Positions 9,377-19,090 of a DNA stretch of 47,254 nucleotides are shown in pieces. The DNA is from a bacterium (GTDB taxonomy: Bacteria > Patescibacteriota > Minisyncoccia > Phycocordibacterales > UBA2100). The notes beneath the pieces were generated by a model. It worked only from the letters and a program-made list of their open reading frames with translations, was not told the origin of the DNA and made no database searches. The stretch's first letter is position 1. The number at the start of each line of letters is the position of its first letter. The translations under genes and the position numbers were made by a program. The stretch lies in assembly GCA_021781955.1 (NCBI GenBank), contig JAJXVV010000006.1:1-47254 (forward strand), given 5' to 3'.

Positions 9377-10624
9377 TTATTGCGCATTGAGTATCTCAAC
9401 CGCCTTATCCATTTGCGGATCTTTCCCTGCCGCGATATCCGCATCGGTAACGGGCACCACGACGTCTGGCGTAATGCCGCTGTGCGGGATCTGCGCGCCG
9501 TCAGGCCCGAGCCAGCGAGCGACGGTGATCTTGAGCGAGGTGTCCGCCGTTATCGGGAACAACTCTTGCACGACTCCTTTGCCGAACGTATCGGTCCCGA
9601 CCAGGGTCGCGATGCCGTACGTGCGGAGTGCCTTCGAGAGGATCTCGGAAGCCGATGCCGTCCCTCCGTCCACAAGAATGACCATCTTCAGGTTCTTATT
9701 GAAGACGTCGTAGCCGTAGGATCGATGCACGACGTTCGGTTGATGCCCGGCATAATCTTCGGTCACGATAATATCCCCGGTGGGCAAGAACCAGCTCGCG
9801 GCTTGCACCGCTGCCTCAAGGTATCCGCCCGGATTGCCACGGAGATCAAGCACGAGCTTCGTGTCGCCGGAGAGGGCGAATTCGCGCAAAGCGTTGCGGA
9901 AAAGGTCCGGCGAGTTCGAGGTGAATTCCGCGAATGTGATCACGAACACGCCATCAGGCCGAGCGGTGGTCGTGACGATGGGCACATTGATGACGTCGCG
10001 CATTACCTGAATGTCCTTCGGCGTGCTCCACCCCGAACGTGCGACGGTGAGCGTCACGATGCTCCCCTTCGGGCCGCGGATCTGCTGCACGGCGGTCGTC
10101 ACGTCGAGGCCCGCGGTTGAGGTACCGTTGATCTTAAGTATCTGGTCGCCCGCCTTGATGCCTGCCCGATCGGCAGGGGTACCCTTAAGTGGCGAAACGA
10201 CCGTCAACACGCCGTTCTTGACGTCGATCTCCATGCCGACCCCCTCGAAGGAGCCGCTCATATCGGAGGCGAACTGCGTATTTTGCGTCGGCGGCAGGAA
10301 GAAGGTGTACGGATCGTTGAGCGAGTCGGCAAGGCCGCTGATCATGCCGTATACCTTTTGCTGATCGAGGCCGCTGGTCGTAGTCGCGATGGGAGAGGAA
10401 GTCGCGACCGCAGCCGGAACGAAATTCTCATTGAGCAGGTTCCACGCTTTCCACACGGGCGAGAAGTCGACCCCCTGCGGCTCACTGCCGTCGACTGAAA
10501 GGCGCGCGGCCGCCACGTTCTGGTTCGAACCAATGAGAAAGCCGACCGCAAAGCCGGCAGCGACGGCAACGATACCCCCGACGAGGATCGCGCGCACGGT
10601 CAGGGTCTTTGGGCCCATTTGCAT
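9377..10624 (-). CDS. S41 family C-terminal processing peptidase (PDZ domain)
   Basis: PDZ segment; LVLDLRGNPGGYLEAAV; DGGTASASEILSKALR; GTDTFGKGVVQE (Ser/Lys dyad). Confidence 0.92.
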   Translation of the reverse strand: MQMGPKTLTVRAILVGGIVAVAAGFAVGFLIGSNQNVAAARLSVDGSEPQGVDFSPVWKAWNLLNENFVPAAVATSSPIATTTSGLDQQKVYGMISGLADSLNDPYTFFLPPTQNTQFASDMSGSFEGVGMEIDVKNGVLTVVSPLKGTPADRAGIKAGDQILKINGTSTAGLDVTTAVQQIRGPKGSIVTLTVARSGWSTPKDIQVMRDVINVPIVTTTARPDGVFVITFAEFTSNSPDLFRNALREFALSGDTKLVLDLRGNPGGYLEAAVQAASWFLPTGDIIVTEDYAGHQPNVVHRSYGYDVFNKNLKMVILVDGGTASASEILSKALRTYGIATLVGTDTFGKGVVQELFPITADTSLKITVARWLGPDGAQIPHSGITPDVVVPVTDADIAAGKDPQMDKAVEILNAQ

Positions 10625-10720
10625 ACGGCGATTATCGCAGATGGCGTCGTTCGGGTCAAAAGCCTGCGGCTGTGGGCATCTCGGCGATCACCTGCTCGAT
10701 TTTTAGCGTATACTGGTGCG

Positions 10721-11632
10721 ATGCGGACCCGGCACACCTACAAAGACCTCGTCTGGATCGACCTCGAATCTCCCGACCGTGACGAAGTGCAGGACATCGT
10801 CGACGAGTTCCATGTCGAGCCGTTCGTCGCCCAAGAGCTGCTCTTGCCGTCTACAAAACCGCGTGCCGAGGTGTACCCTGCGCACCTCTACCTCGTGCTC
10901 CACTTCCCTGCCCTTCGTCACAGCCATAGATCGCGTGAGCAGGAGATCGATTTTATCGTGGGCAAGCGCTTTATCGTCACGACGCGGTACGATACGATCG
11001 ACCCGCTGCATAAGTTCTCGAAACTCTTCGAGGTCGACTCAACGCTCGAACGCGGGATTATCGGCGATCACGCAGGATACGTGCTCTTTTCAATGCTGAA
11101 ACGCCTGTACAAGGCGGTGGAGCACGAGCTTGAGTACATCAATCACGACCTGGGGGTCATCGAAGAACACATCTTCTCCGGCCGCGAGGTCGCCATGGTG
11201 GAGCCGATTTCCCGTTCCGCGCGCGACTTGCTCAATTTGCGCCAAGTCATCGAGCCGCACCGGGAGGTCTTGCGCGAACTCGAGCTCGAAGGCGCGAAGT
11301 TCTTCGGTGAAGATTTCGCCCCTTACCTGCGCTCGATATCCAACGAATACTACCGGGTCCACAATCATGTCATGCGCGAGACCGAATCGCTCCACGAACT
11401 CCGCGAGACCAACAACTCGCTCCTCTCGACACGAGAGAACGAGACGATGCGCATCCTTACCATCATGGCGCTCCTCACCTTCCCGCTGTCGCTCATCGTC
11501 GCGATACTCGAATCAAACACGAGCGCAAATCCGCTCCACGGCCAGCCTTACGACTTTTGGATCATCATCGGCATCGTTGCGGCCGTAGGTCTCGCCATGG
11601 TTATGTACTTCCGGCACAAGGAGTGGCTGTGA
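10721..11632 (+). CDS. CorA-like divalent cation transporter with atypical ESN in place of GMN
   Basis: CorA soluble domain and two C-terminal TMs: LTIMALLTFPLSLIVAILESNTSANPL...FRHKEWL. Start ATG at 10721 (MRTRHTYKDL). Confidence 0.85.
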   Translation: MRTRHTYKDLVWIDLESPDRDEVQDIVDEFHVEPFVAQELLLPSTKPRAEVYPAHLYLVLHFPALRHSHRSREQEIDFIVGKRFIVTTRYDTIDPLHKFSKLFEVDSTLERGIIGDHAGYVLFSMLKRLYKAVEHELEYINHDLGVIEEHIFSGREVAMVEPISRSARDLLNLRQVIEPHREVLRELELEGAKFFGEDFAPYLRSISNEYYRVHNHVMRETESLHELRETNNSLLSTRENETMRILTIMALLTFPLSLIVAILESNTSANPLHGQPYDFWIIIGIVAAVGLAMVMYFRHKEWL

Positions 11633-11634
11633 GT

Positions 11635-13110
11635 ATGGATATCGTCGCACGGTTCCGCGCGTGGCTCCGTCTCGACCGCGCTCCCCAGCTTTCTTTTTTC
11701 AACACGATGGGCAAAGAAAAGCAGCGATTCCTGCCCGTACCAGACGCAAAAGAAGTGCGCATGTACAATTGCGGCCCGACCGTGTACGGACGGCAGCATA
11801 TCGGCAATCTCTCCATGTTCGTCTTCACCGACGTGCTGCGCCGCGTTCTCGAGTACAACGACCTGCAGGTGAAGCAAGTCATCAACATCACCGATTTCGG
11901 GCACCTGTCCTCCGACGCCGACGAAGGCGAGGACAAGATGTCGATAGGCCTCCGGCGCGAAGGCCTTGAGCCGACGCTCGAGAATATGCATGCGCTCGCG
12001 GAAAAGTACGCGGCGCTCTTTTTCAACGACATCAAGGCGCTCAACGTCCGCACGGAAAAGATACAATTCCCGCGCGCATCCGAACACGTGCCCGGACAGA
12101 TCGCGATGATACGCACTCTCGAGGAAAAAGGGTACGCCTACCGCACGCCGGAAGGCATGTACTTCGACACGGCGCGCTTCCCCGAATACGGCAAGCTGGG
12201 CGATATCGACCTTGCCGGTCTCCGAGCAGGTGCGCGCGTCGCGTCCTCGCACAAAAAGAATCCTACCGACTTCATTTTGTGGAAGAGCAGTGACGGCCTT
12301 GGCTGGGATTCGCCGTGGGGCAAGGGCTTCCCCGGCTGGCACATCGAGTGCTCGGCGATGGTGCGCGCCACGCTCGGCCAACAGATTGACATCCATACGG
12401 GCGGGATCGAGCACATTCCCGTGCACCACAACAACGAGATCGCCCAATCCGAGTGCGCGACCGGCAAGCGCCCCTTTTCCCGCTTTTGGCTGCATCGCGC
12501 GCACCTGCAGCTCGCGGGCGCGAAAATCGCGAAGTCAGAGGGCAACGTGGTCTACCTCCCCGACATCATCGAGCGCGGTTTCCACCCGCTGTCGCTGCGC
12601 TACCTCCTGCTTGGCGCGCACTATCGCACGCCGGCCAACTTCACCTGGGACGCACTGGATGCCTCGCAGCGGGCTTATGCAAAACTGCTCGCGCTCTTTC
12701 TCCCGCTCCCGAACGAAAATGCCGAGGTACCAGCGCGCTGGAAGGCAAGATTCCTTGCGCGCATCGATGACGACCTCGACACGCCCGGAGCGCTCGCGAC
12801 GCTTTGGGAGATGACGAAGGACAAAACCCTCTCCCCTGCGCAATTGCGCGCCGCGCTCCTCGACTTCGATCGCGTCCTTGGTTTGGATTTCGCGGAGCCC
12901 GACGAGGCGGCGAGAAAATTGGCCGCGGCGGATTCTGAGAACGAGATCTCCCTCGAATCACTCCCTGAGGAGGTGCGGCAGCTTGTGAACGAGCGCGAGG
13001 TCGCTCGCGCCAACAAGAACTACCCGGCCGCAGACGCGCTTCGCTCTCGCATCGAGGACTTAGGCTACAAGCTCAAGGACGGAGAGGTGCCGCGAACTTT
13101 CAAGCTCTGA
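11635..13110 (+). CDS. cysS: Cysteinyl-tRNA synthetase
   Basis: MYNCGPTVYGRQHIGNLSMF, GWHIECSAM, KIAKSEGN. Start ATG 11635, or GTG 11629 overlapping the upstream stop. Confidence 0.95.
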   Translation: MDIVARFRAWLRLDRAPQLSFFNTMGKEKQRFLPVPDAKEVRMYNCGPTVYGRQHIGNLSMFVFTDVLRRVLEYNDLQVKQVINITDFGHLSSDADEGEDKMSIGLRREGLEPTLENMHALAEKYAALFFNDIKALNVRTEKIQFPRASEHVPGQIAMIRTLEEKGYAYRTPEGMYFDTARFPEYGKLGDIDLAGLRAGARVASSHKKNPTDFILWKSSDGLGWDSPWGKGFPGWHIECSAMVRATLGQQIDIHTGGIEHIPVHHNNEIAQSECATGKRPFSRFWLHRAHLQLAGAKIAKSEGNVVYLPDIIERGFHPLSLRYLLLGAHYRTPANFTWDALDASQRAYAKLLALFLPLPNENAEVPARWKARFLARIDDDLDTPGALATLWEMTKDKTLSPAQLRAALLDFDRVLGLDFAEPDEAARKLAAADSENEISLESLPEEVRQLVNEREVARANKNYPAADALRSRIEDLGYKLKDGEVPRTFKL

Positions 13111-13116
13111 CATCAC

Positions 13117-15972
13117 TCACCCTTTGACGACGAAGTTGACCAATCTACCCGGGACCGCAACGGTGCGGACGATCTCCTTTCCGTCCAGTCGTTGCGCGAC
13201 CGACTGCTTTGCCGCCGCCTCCATAGCCTCCCCTGACGCACCAGCGGCCACCCGTGCCTCACCGCGAGTCTTGCCGTTGATTTGCACCGCGATCGTAATG
13301 GTCGCGTCACGAGTCTTCGCTTCGTCGTACTCCGGCCAGCCTTCGAGGTGGATGGACTTCTTTTTTCCGGACAGCGACCAGAGTTCTTCGGCCATATGCG
13401 GCGAGAACGGTGCGAGCAATTTGAGGAATGCTGCCCATTGCTTTTTCTCGACAGCTTTATATTCCTCGATATCGTTCAAGAACATCATCAGCTGCGCGAT
13501 GGCGGTATTGAATTTCATCGCGGCGATATCCTCTCCCACCTTCTTGATGGTCTTATTGAGCGGCACCTCGAGCTCGGGGACATTCTTCGCACCGACATAC
13601 TCCTGCGCGCGCCACACGCGCTCGAGGAAGCGGCGTACACCGACGACGCCGTCCGGATTCCATGGATAGCTCGATACCTCGTTGTATGGGCCGATGAACG
13701 CCAAATACATGCGCACCGTATCAGCGCCGAGCGTTCGGACGACCTCGTCGGGGTCGATGACATTGCCGCGCGATTTACTCATCTTTTGGCCGTCAGGCCC
13801 CAAGATGATAGAGCGATTCATGCGGTGCGTATACGGCTCCGATTCGCGAACGAGCTTCAGGTCATAGAGCGCCTTGTGCCAAAAGCGCGAATAGAGCAGG
13901 TGCATCGTCGTGTGCTCCGCGCCGCCCGAATACAGATCGACCGGCATCCAGTTCGCGAGCTTCTTCGTGTCCGCGAATCTCGTTTTGTTCTTCGGGTCCG
14001 CGTAGCGGAGAAAGTACCAAGAAGAATCGACGAACGTATCGAGCGTGTCTGTCTCGCGCTGCGCTTTTCCCTTGCACTTCGGGCACTTCACGTTCACGAA
14101 GGTCTTCGCCTTCGCGAGCGGGGAACGGCCGCTGCCGTCTGGTAGATAATCGCGGACGGCGGGCAACCTCACCGGCAAGTCTTTCTCCGCTACTGGGATC
14201 GTGCCGCAACTCGCACAGTGGATGATCGGTATCGGTACGCCCCAGTATCGCTGTCGCGAGACGATCCAGTCGCGCAGGCGGTAGGTCGTCTTTGAACGCC
14301 CGTATCTCTGCGTCAGGCTCCTCCGAGCCTCTTCGGCGGTCGATCCGGTGAATTCGCCCGAATCTGCGAGAATGCCGTCGCCCGTGTAGGCAGATCCCGC
14401 ACTATGTATGCGCGAAAGAACAATGTCGAGCTCCGCGTGCGTCATCCGATCCCAGGTTAGCTCCAGGGGATCGAGCCACACGACCTCGTGAGCAGCGGTT
14501 TCGTCGGCGCGCACCTCCTCGCGCGTGGTGTTCGCGTCGAGCTCGAACAGGACGCTCGTACCGAGCGCGATACGGTTTACATCCTTATGCGCCGCAAAGA
14601 ATTCAGTGTATATCGGGCCGCCCAACGACCTCACAAGCTTCAGATTCGTATAACCGGTCTCTTCATGTATCTCACGCCGTGCGGCCTCTACCCAACTCTC
14701 CCCCTCCTCGACGCCGCCGACGACGAAGGTTGTCCACGGATGCTTTTTCCATCGGAGACAAAGGAACTTGTTGGTCGCCGGGTCTCGAACGATACCGAGT
14801 ATCGTCTTCCGGAACACGACATCCTTGCCCGGACGATGCGGGTTGCGTTCATCGACAACGCGAGGGGCGATCACGTGCCGGATCGGAAGATCAAACTTCT
14901 TCGCGAACTCGAAGTCGCGCTCGTCGTGCGCCGGCACGGCCATGATGGCGCCCGTGCCGTACGAACCGATCACATAATCGGCGACCCACACAGGGATCGC
15001 TTCGCCGTTCGCGGGATTGATGGCCTTCACGCCCTTGAGCTCAATGCCGGTCTTTTCTCTGCTCTCCTGCCGCTCAAGCTCGGTTTTTTTGTCGGCAGAA
15101 GCGACGTACTTCCCTACCTCGTCCGCGTTTGTTATTCCGGCGAACGGACCGTCCTTCTTGAGCGCCGCGATCACGAAAGGGTGTTCCGGCGCGAGCACCA
15201 GGTACGTGCAGCCGAAAAGCGTGTCGGCGCGCGTGGTGAATACGGTGACGCTCTCTTCGCTACGGGCTATCTTGAAATCGATCTCGGCGCCCTCAGAGCG
15301 GCCTATCCAGTTGCGCTGGGATTCTTTGATCTGCTCCGGCCAGTCGAGCGTATCGAGGTCGTCTATGAGGCAATTGGCGTAATCGGTTATCTTCACGTTC
15401 CACTGGAGCATCTGCTTTTGCACGATCTCGCTGTCGCAACGCTCGCAGCGGCCGTTCACGACTTGCTCGTTGGCGAGCACGGTCTTGTCCTTCGGGCACC
15501 AGTTGACCGCCGTCTCCTTCTGATAGGCCAACCCTTTTTTATAGAGCTGCAAAAAAAGCCACTGCGTCCATTTGTAGTAGGCAGGGTCGATGGTGGAGAC
15601 TTTGCGCGACCAGTCGAACGACGCGCCCATCGACTGTATCTGCTTCGTCATGTACGTCATGTTCTTTTCCGTCCACGTGCGCGGATTGAGACCGTGCTTG
15701 ATCGCGGCGTTCTCCGCAGGCAGACCGAACGCGTCGAATCCGATGGGGTAGAGCACGTTCTTCCCTTCCATCCGCATTTTCCGCGCGAGAATGTCCGGCA
15801 CGGCAAAGGCGTACCAGTGCCCGACATGCAAATTACCCGAAGGGTACGGGAACTCGACGAGCAGGTAGAAATTGTCCTTGCCGGGCGCTGTATCAGGCGT
15901 CGTGTAGATCTTGTGCCTCGCCCAATACTGCTGCCATTTCTTCTCGATCTTTTTGTGGTCGTAGGGCTTCAT
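13117..15972 (-). CDS. leuS: Leucyl-tRNA synthetase with inserted Nudix domain
   Basis: PYPSGNLHVGHWYAF, TRADTLFGCTYLVLAPEHP, VPAHDERDFEFA, RDWIVSRQRYWGVPIP, KMSKSRGNVIDP; Nudix box GGVEEGESWVEAARREIHEETGY. Start ATG at 15972 (MKPYDHKK). Confidence 0.95.
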   Translation of the reverse strand: MKPYDHKKIEKKWQQYWARHKIYTTPDTAPGKDNFYLLVEFPYPSGNLHVGHWYAFAVPDILARKMRMEGKNVLYPIGFDAFGLPAENAAIKHGLNPRTWTEKNMTYMTKQIQSMGASFDWSRKVSTIDPAYYKWTQWLFLQLYKKGLAYQKETAVNWCPKDKTVLANEQVVNGRCERCDSEIVQKQMLQWNVKITDYANCLIDDLDTLDWPEQIKESQRNWIGRSEGAEIDFKIARSEESVTVFTTRADTLFGCTYLVLAPEHPFVIAALKKDGPFAGITNADEVGKYVASADKKTELERQESREKTGIELKGVKAINPANGEAIPVWVADYVIGSYGTGAIMAVPAHDERDFEFAKKFDLPIRHVIAPRVVDERNPHRPGKDVVFRKTILGIVRDPATNKFLCLRWKKHPWTTFVVGGVEEGESWVEAARREIHEETGYTNLKLVRSLGGPIYTEFFAAHKDVNRIALGTSVLFELDANTTREEVRADETAAHEVVWLDPLELTWDRMTHAELDIVLSRIHSAGSAYTGDGILADSGEFTGSTAEEARRSLTQRYGRSKTTYRLRDWIVSRQRYWGVPIPIIHCASCGTIPVAEKDLPVRLPAVRDYLPDGSGRSPLAKAKTFVNVKCPKCKGKAQRETDTLDTFVDSSWYFLRYADPKNKTRFADTKKLANWMPVDLYSGGAEHTTMHLLYSRFWHKALYDLKLVRESEPYTHRMNRSIILGPDGQKMSKSRGNVIDPDEVVRTLGADTVRMYLAFIGPYNEVSSYPWNPDGVVGVRRFLERVWRAQEYVGAKNVPELEVPLNKTIKKVGEDIAAMKFNTAIAQLMMFLNDIEEYKAVEKKQWAAFLKLLAPFSPHMAEELWSLSGKKKSIHLEGWPEYDEAKTRDATITIAVQINGKTRGEARVAAGASGEAMEAAAKQSVAQRLDGKEIVRTVAVPGRLVNFVVKG

Positions 15973-16036
15973 TGAGCCAAAGAATAGCACAAAGCCGCGC
16001 GGGCGCTACTTTTCCGCGCAGCCATGCCCGCCCACG

Positions 16037-17008
16037 TCATTTCGCGGGCACGAGCTTGGAGAGCGGCGAATACAACTGCGGATCGATGGTGCGGTCGAAG
16101 CACTGGTGCCCGGCATCGTGCCACCAATTATCCGAGATCGGGGTCCCCTTCGCGCCAATGGCGACCGGCGCCATCGGATACGTTCGTGCGTCTGACGCGC
16201 CGTATGTTTGGGTCATCGCGTTGAACGTCGCGCACAGCTTGAAAGAGCGCGCGCTCGCCGTCGCGTACTCGTACGCAGCCCCGGTCTGCACGTCGGTCGG
16301 CACCGTGAAGCCGCCCAGCGGGTCATTCAGCTCGGCGAGCGTCGGGGGCAGCGTTTCCTTGGCCTGCCAGTAGGTGACGATATGACTTTGTATCTCTTGC
16401 AAGTCGCTCACGCGCTGCTCGTCGTAGCGGTACTGCCGCGCCTGGTATGGCGTGCCGAACATCACGAATCCCGCGACGACCGCGAACGCGGCAAGCGCCG
16501 CGACCGAGTAACAGACCATGCGCTTTCGAGCCTCGTTCTTTTCCCAGTAACCCCAGTAGTCCGCGATGAAATGCATGAATGCGATCGCGGCGACGGACAA
16601 GAGCAGCAGCGATTTGAGCAGGAAACTCAGAGTGAGTTCTTCTCCGGTAAAGAATGCCGCGAGTAACGAGATAAGATCTCCCGCCATTGCCGCACCTGCC
16701 ACGAAGAGCGTAAGGATGAGCGCCCAACGGCGCACCCAAATGTCCGCGCGGGCATGGTCACGCACGATGTCCCTCCTGATGAGCCGCATCAGGATCGCGT
16801 ATATCGGGAACAGCACCACGATGGCGGCCATCTCATTGCCGATGCCGCTGTCGTAGGGATTGGGCGAGAGGTACGAAAGAGGGTCCGGGAACGCGTAACT
16901 GATGTAATTGAAGAAGAGGAGTATGAAAGCGATCACGCTCCAGTACAGTGCCACCATGGCGCCGGCCCAGAGGAAGAAATCCTTCGGCGTGACCTTTGGC
17001 TTGTCCAT
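16037..17008 (-). CDS. Multi-TM protein, DUF5671-like
   Basis: 323 aa from ATG 17008 (MDKPKVTPKDFFLWAGAMVALYWSVIAFILLFFNYISY...); at least 5 hydrophobic segments. Confidence 0.7.
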   Translation of the reverse strand: MDKPKVTPKDFFLWAGAMVALYWSVIAFILLFFNYISYAFPDPLSYLSPNPYDSGIGNEMAAIVVLFPIYAILMRLIRRDIVRDHARADIWVRRWALILTLFVAGAAMAGDLISLLAAFFTGEELTLSFLLKSLLLLSVAAIAFMHFIADYWGYWEKNEARKRMVCYSVAALAAFAVVAGFVMFGTPYQARQYRYDEQRVSDLQEIQSHIVTYWQAKETLPPTLAELNDPLGGFTVPTDVQTGAAYEYATASARSFKLCATFNAMTQTYGASDARTYPMAPVAIGAKGTPISDNWWHDAGHQCFDRTIDPQLYSPLSKLVPAK

Positions 17009-17062
17009 GGCACCAATGGTAGCCCGCCGCGAAACAAGGCACAATATGGCCTCCGGAACAAC

Positions 17063-18163
17063 TCAGGAATGCCTGAACTCAACGACATCACCGTCTTGCA
17101 TGACGTACTCCTTACCTTCGCTGCGCACCAATCCCCTCTCGCGCGCCTTGCCCCACGAGCCCGCCGCGAGCAGAACGTCCCACGCGATGACCTCCGCGCG
17201 GATGAATTTGTCGCGGAAATCGCTGTGTATCGCCGCGCCAGCTTCGGGGGCGGTCGCTCCTCTGGGAATGGTCCACGCGCGGCTCTCCTTCTCGCCCGTG
17301 GTGAGGAACGAGATGAGGTCGAGCAGCGCGTAACCGGCTTTGATGAGCGCGTCTATCCCATCATCCACGACACCGAGTTCTCGACGGAAATCGGCGCGTT
17401 CATCGTTGCCGACGTCAGAGAGCTCGTTCTCGACACCCGCATCGACAAATACATATCCCGCACCGGAGGAGTCGAGGAACTCCTTGAGCTCGCGCCACCG
17501 TTCGCCCTGTTCGGCGTCCACGTTCACGTTGCCGCTCTTACGATTGAGCACGTACAGGATCGGCTTCATCGTGAGCAGGTGAAGTCCTTTGGCGACGAGC
17601 TTCTCGCCCTCGTCGAGGGCGACCGTGCGCGCCGGCTTCCCTGTCTGCAGGACTGGCACGAGTTTGCGCAACACGTCGCGCTCGGCGACAAGGTCTTTGT
17701 CGCCGCCTTTCGCATCACGCTCGACGCGCTCGAGCCGTTTCTCCGCGACTTGCAGGTCCGCGAGCACCAGTTCCATGTCGATGATCTCGATGTCATGCCG
17801 CGGATCCACTTGACCGGCGACGTGATGCACGTCCTCGTCGTCGAACATGCGGACCACTTCGGCGATAGCGTCAGTTTCTCTGATGTGCTGCAAGAATTGA
17901 TTGCCGAGACCTTCGCCCTCGGAGGCGCCTTTCACGAGCCCCGCTATATCGACGAACTCCACCGCTGCCGGCACTTTCTTTTCCGAATGCGACATGTCCG
18001 CGAGCCGATCAAGGCGATGATCGGGCACCGCGACGATGCCGACCGACGGGTCGATCGTGCAAAACGGATAATTCTCCGCAGGCACTCCCTTGCGCGTCAG
18101 CGCATTAAAAAGCGTCGATTTACCGACGTTGGGCAACCCGACGATGCCGATACTCAATGCCAT
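17063..18163 (-). CDS. ychF: Redox-regulated ATPase YchF
   Basis: MALSIGIVGLPNVGKSTLFNALTRKGVPAENYPFCTIDPSVGIV. Confidence 0.95.
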   Translation of the reverse strand: MALSIGIVGLPNVGKSTLFNALTRKGVPAENYPFCTIDPSVGIVAVPDHRLDRLADMSHSEKKVPAAVEFVDIAGLVKGASEGEGLGNQFLQHIRETDAIAEVVRMFDDEDVHHVAGQVDPRHDIEIIDMELVLADLQVAEKRLERVERDAKGGDKDLVAERDVLRKLVPVLQTGKPARTVALDEGEKLVAKGLHLLTMKPILYVLNRKSGNVNVDAEQGERWRELKEFLDSSGAGYVFVDAGVENELSDVGNDERADFRRELGVVDDGIDALIKAGYALLDLISFLTTGEKESRAWTIPRGATAPEAGAAIHSDFRDKFIRAEVIAWDVLLAAGSWGKARERGLVRSEGKEYVMQDGDVVEFRHS

Positions 18164-18200
18164 CGGCCTATACTAGCCGAAAAAGAGGGCCGACGCACGC

Positions 18201-18770
18201 CTACGGCCAGGGTTTGAAGCGCTCGGATCTTTCAGACTCTTCCGCGAACTGTTTTTCTTCATCGGCGATACTGTCCTCATGCGCGCGATCCGTGTCGAAG
18301 TCGTCTACCCGGTCGTGCCGGCCGACCTGACCGAGCGAGAACGATCGGACGGTCTTCATGCTGAAGTAGAATGCGGACAAAAAGACAAGCGCGATGGCGA
18401 TACGAAGCACGAACGCGAGCGAGGTCGCGTTCCCGTAATCCCCCAGCGCCCACGACGCGTAGATACCGGCGCCTACGGCAGAAATGAGCGCATCGCCGAC
18501 GCTCACGAGCCATTCGCGCGGCGAGGTGAGTGCCGCGAAGCCGACAGCCGCGAGCGAACCCATCACCTCATACGGAAGCTCGGCCCGCAGATCGTGGCCA
18601 TAGAGCGGAGAGGCGATGAGAAGCAATCCCACAGCGACGAGGATAAGCTGACGCGACGCGTCGCCGCTATAGTGCGGAATGCGGGTGCCGAGCGGTTCGT
18701 ACGCGTACCCCAGAAGCGCGTCCTGCTCTTCTTCCCTGCGGATATCCGACACCTCCTCTCCCCTGGCCAT
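18201..18770 (-). CDS. Hypothetical membrane protein
   Basis: 189 aa from ATG 18770 (MARGEEVSDIRREEEQ...); several TM-like segments. Confidence 0.6.
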   Translation of the reverse strand: MARGEEVSDIRREEEQDALLGYAYEPLGTRIPHYSGDASRQLILVAVGLLLIASPLYGHDLRAELPYEVMGSLAAVGFAALTSPREWLVSVGDALISAVGAGIYASWALGDYGNATSLAFVLRIAIALVFLSAFYFSMKTVRSFSLGQVGRHDRVDDFDTDRAHEDSIADEEKQFAEESERSERFKPWP

Positions 18771-18790
18771 ATGCGTTGTATTATGGCACG

Positions 18791-19090
18791 CTAGCGCTGC
18801 GCAGCAAGCGTGAGCAGTGCTCGCTCGTCGTCCGCTCCGGAGGCCGAAACAACGCGCTTCGCGCCGCACCGCATGCAGCGATGCACGATGCGGTAGCGCG
18901 GCGACGAGCCTTCGAGCGCGACAGGTTCCATCATGCCGCCACATGGTTCGGCGCGATCTCCCGGCTCTCTGTCCACATGCTTGCTCCACAAACAGCGCGG
19001 GCAGTGATTGGTATAACCGTTGCCGCTCACCTGAGCGGCGCAGTGCTCGCAGGTGAAATCCTCGACGCGGCGAGTGAATCCCATGTTCAC
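18791..19090 (-). CDS. RNHCP-like zinc-ribbon protein
   Basis: FTCEHCAAQVSGNGYTNHCPRCLWSKHVD..PGDRAEPCGGMMEP; C-terminal CMRCG. Start GTG 19090 or ATG 19084. Confidence 0.8.
   Translation of the reverse strand: MNMGFTRRVEDFTCEHCAAQVSGNGYTNHCPRCLWSKHVDREPGDRAEPCGGMMEPVALEGSSPRYRIVHRCMRCGAKRVVSASGADDERALLTLAAQR

Noticed and set aside
14488-15975. 495-aa plus-strand ORF opposite leuS
   Set aside because: Shadow ORF: antisense of a clear leuS, Arg/Val-rich, no recognisable motifs. The same applies to 1680-2666(-), 16754-18217(+), 27035-28147(+), 29328-30494(+) and 36744-38117(-).
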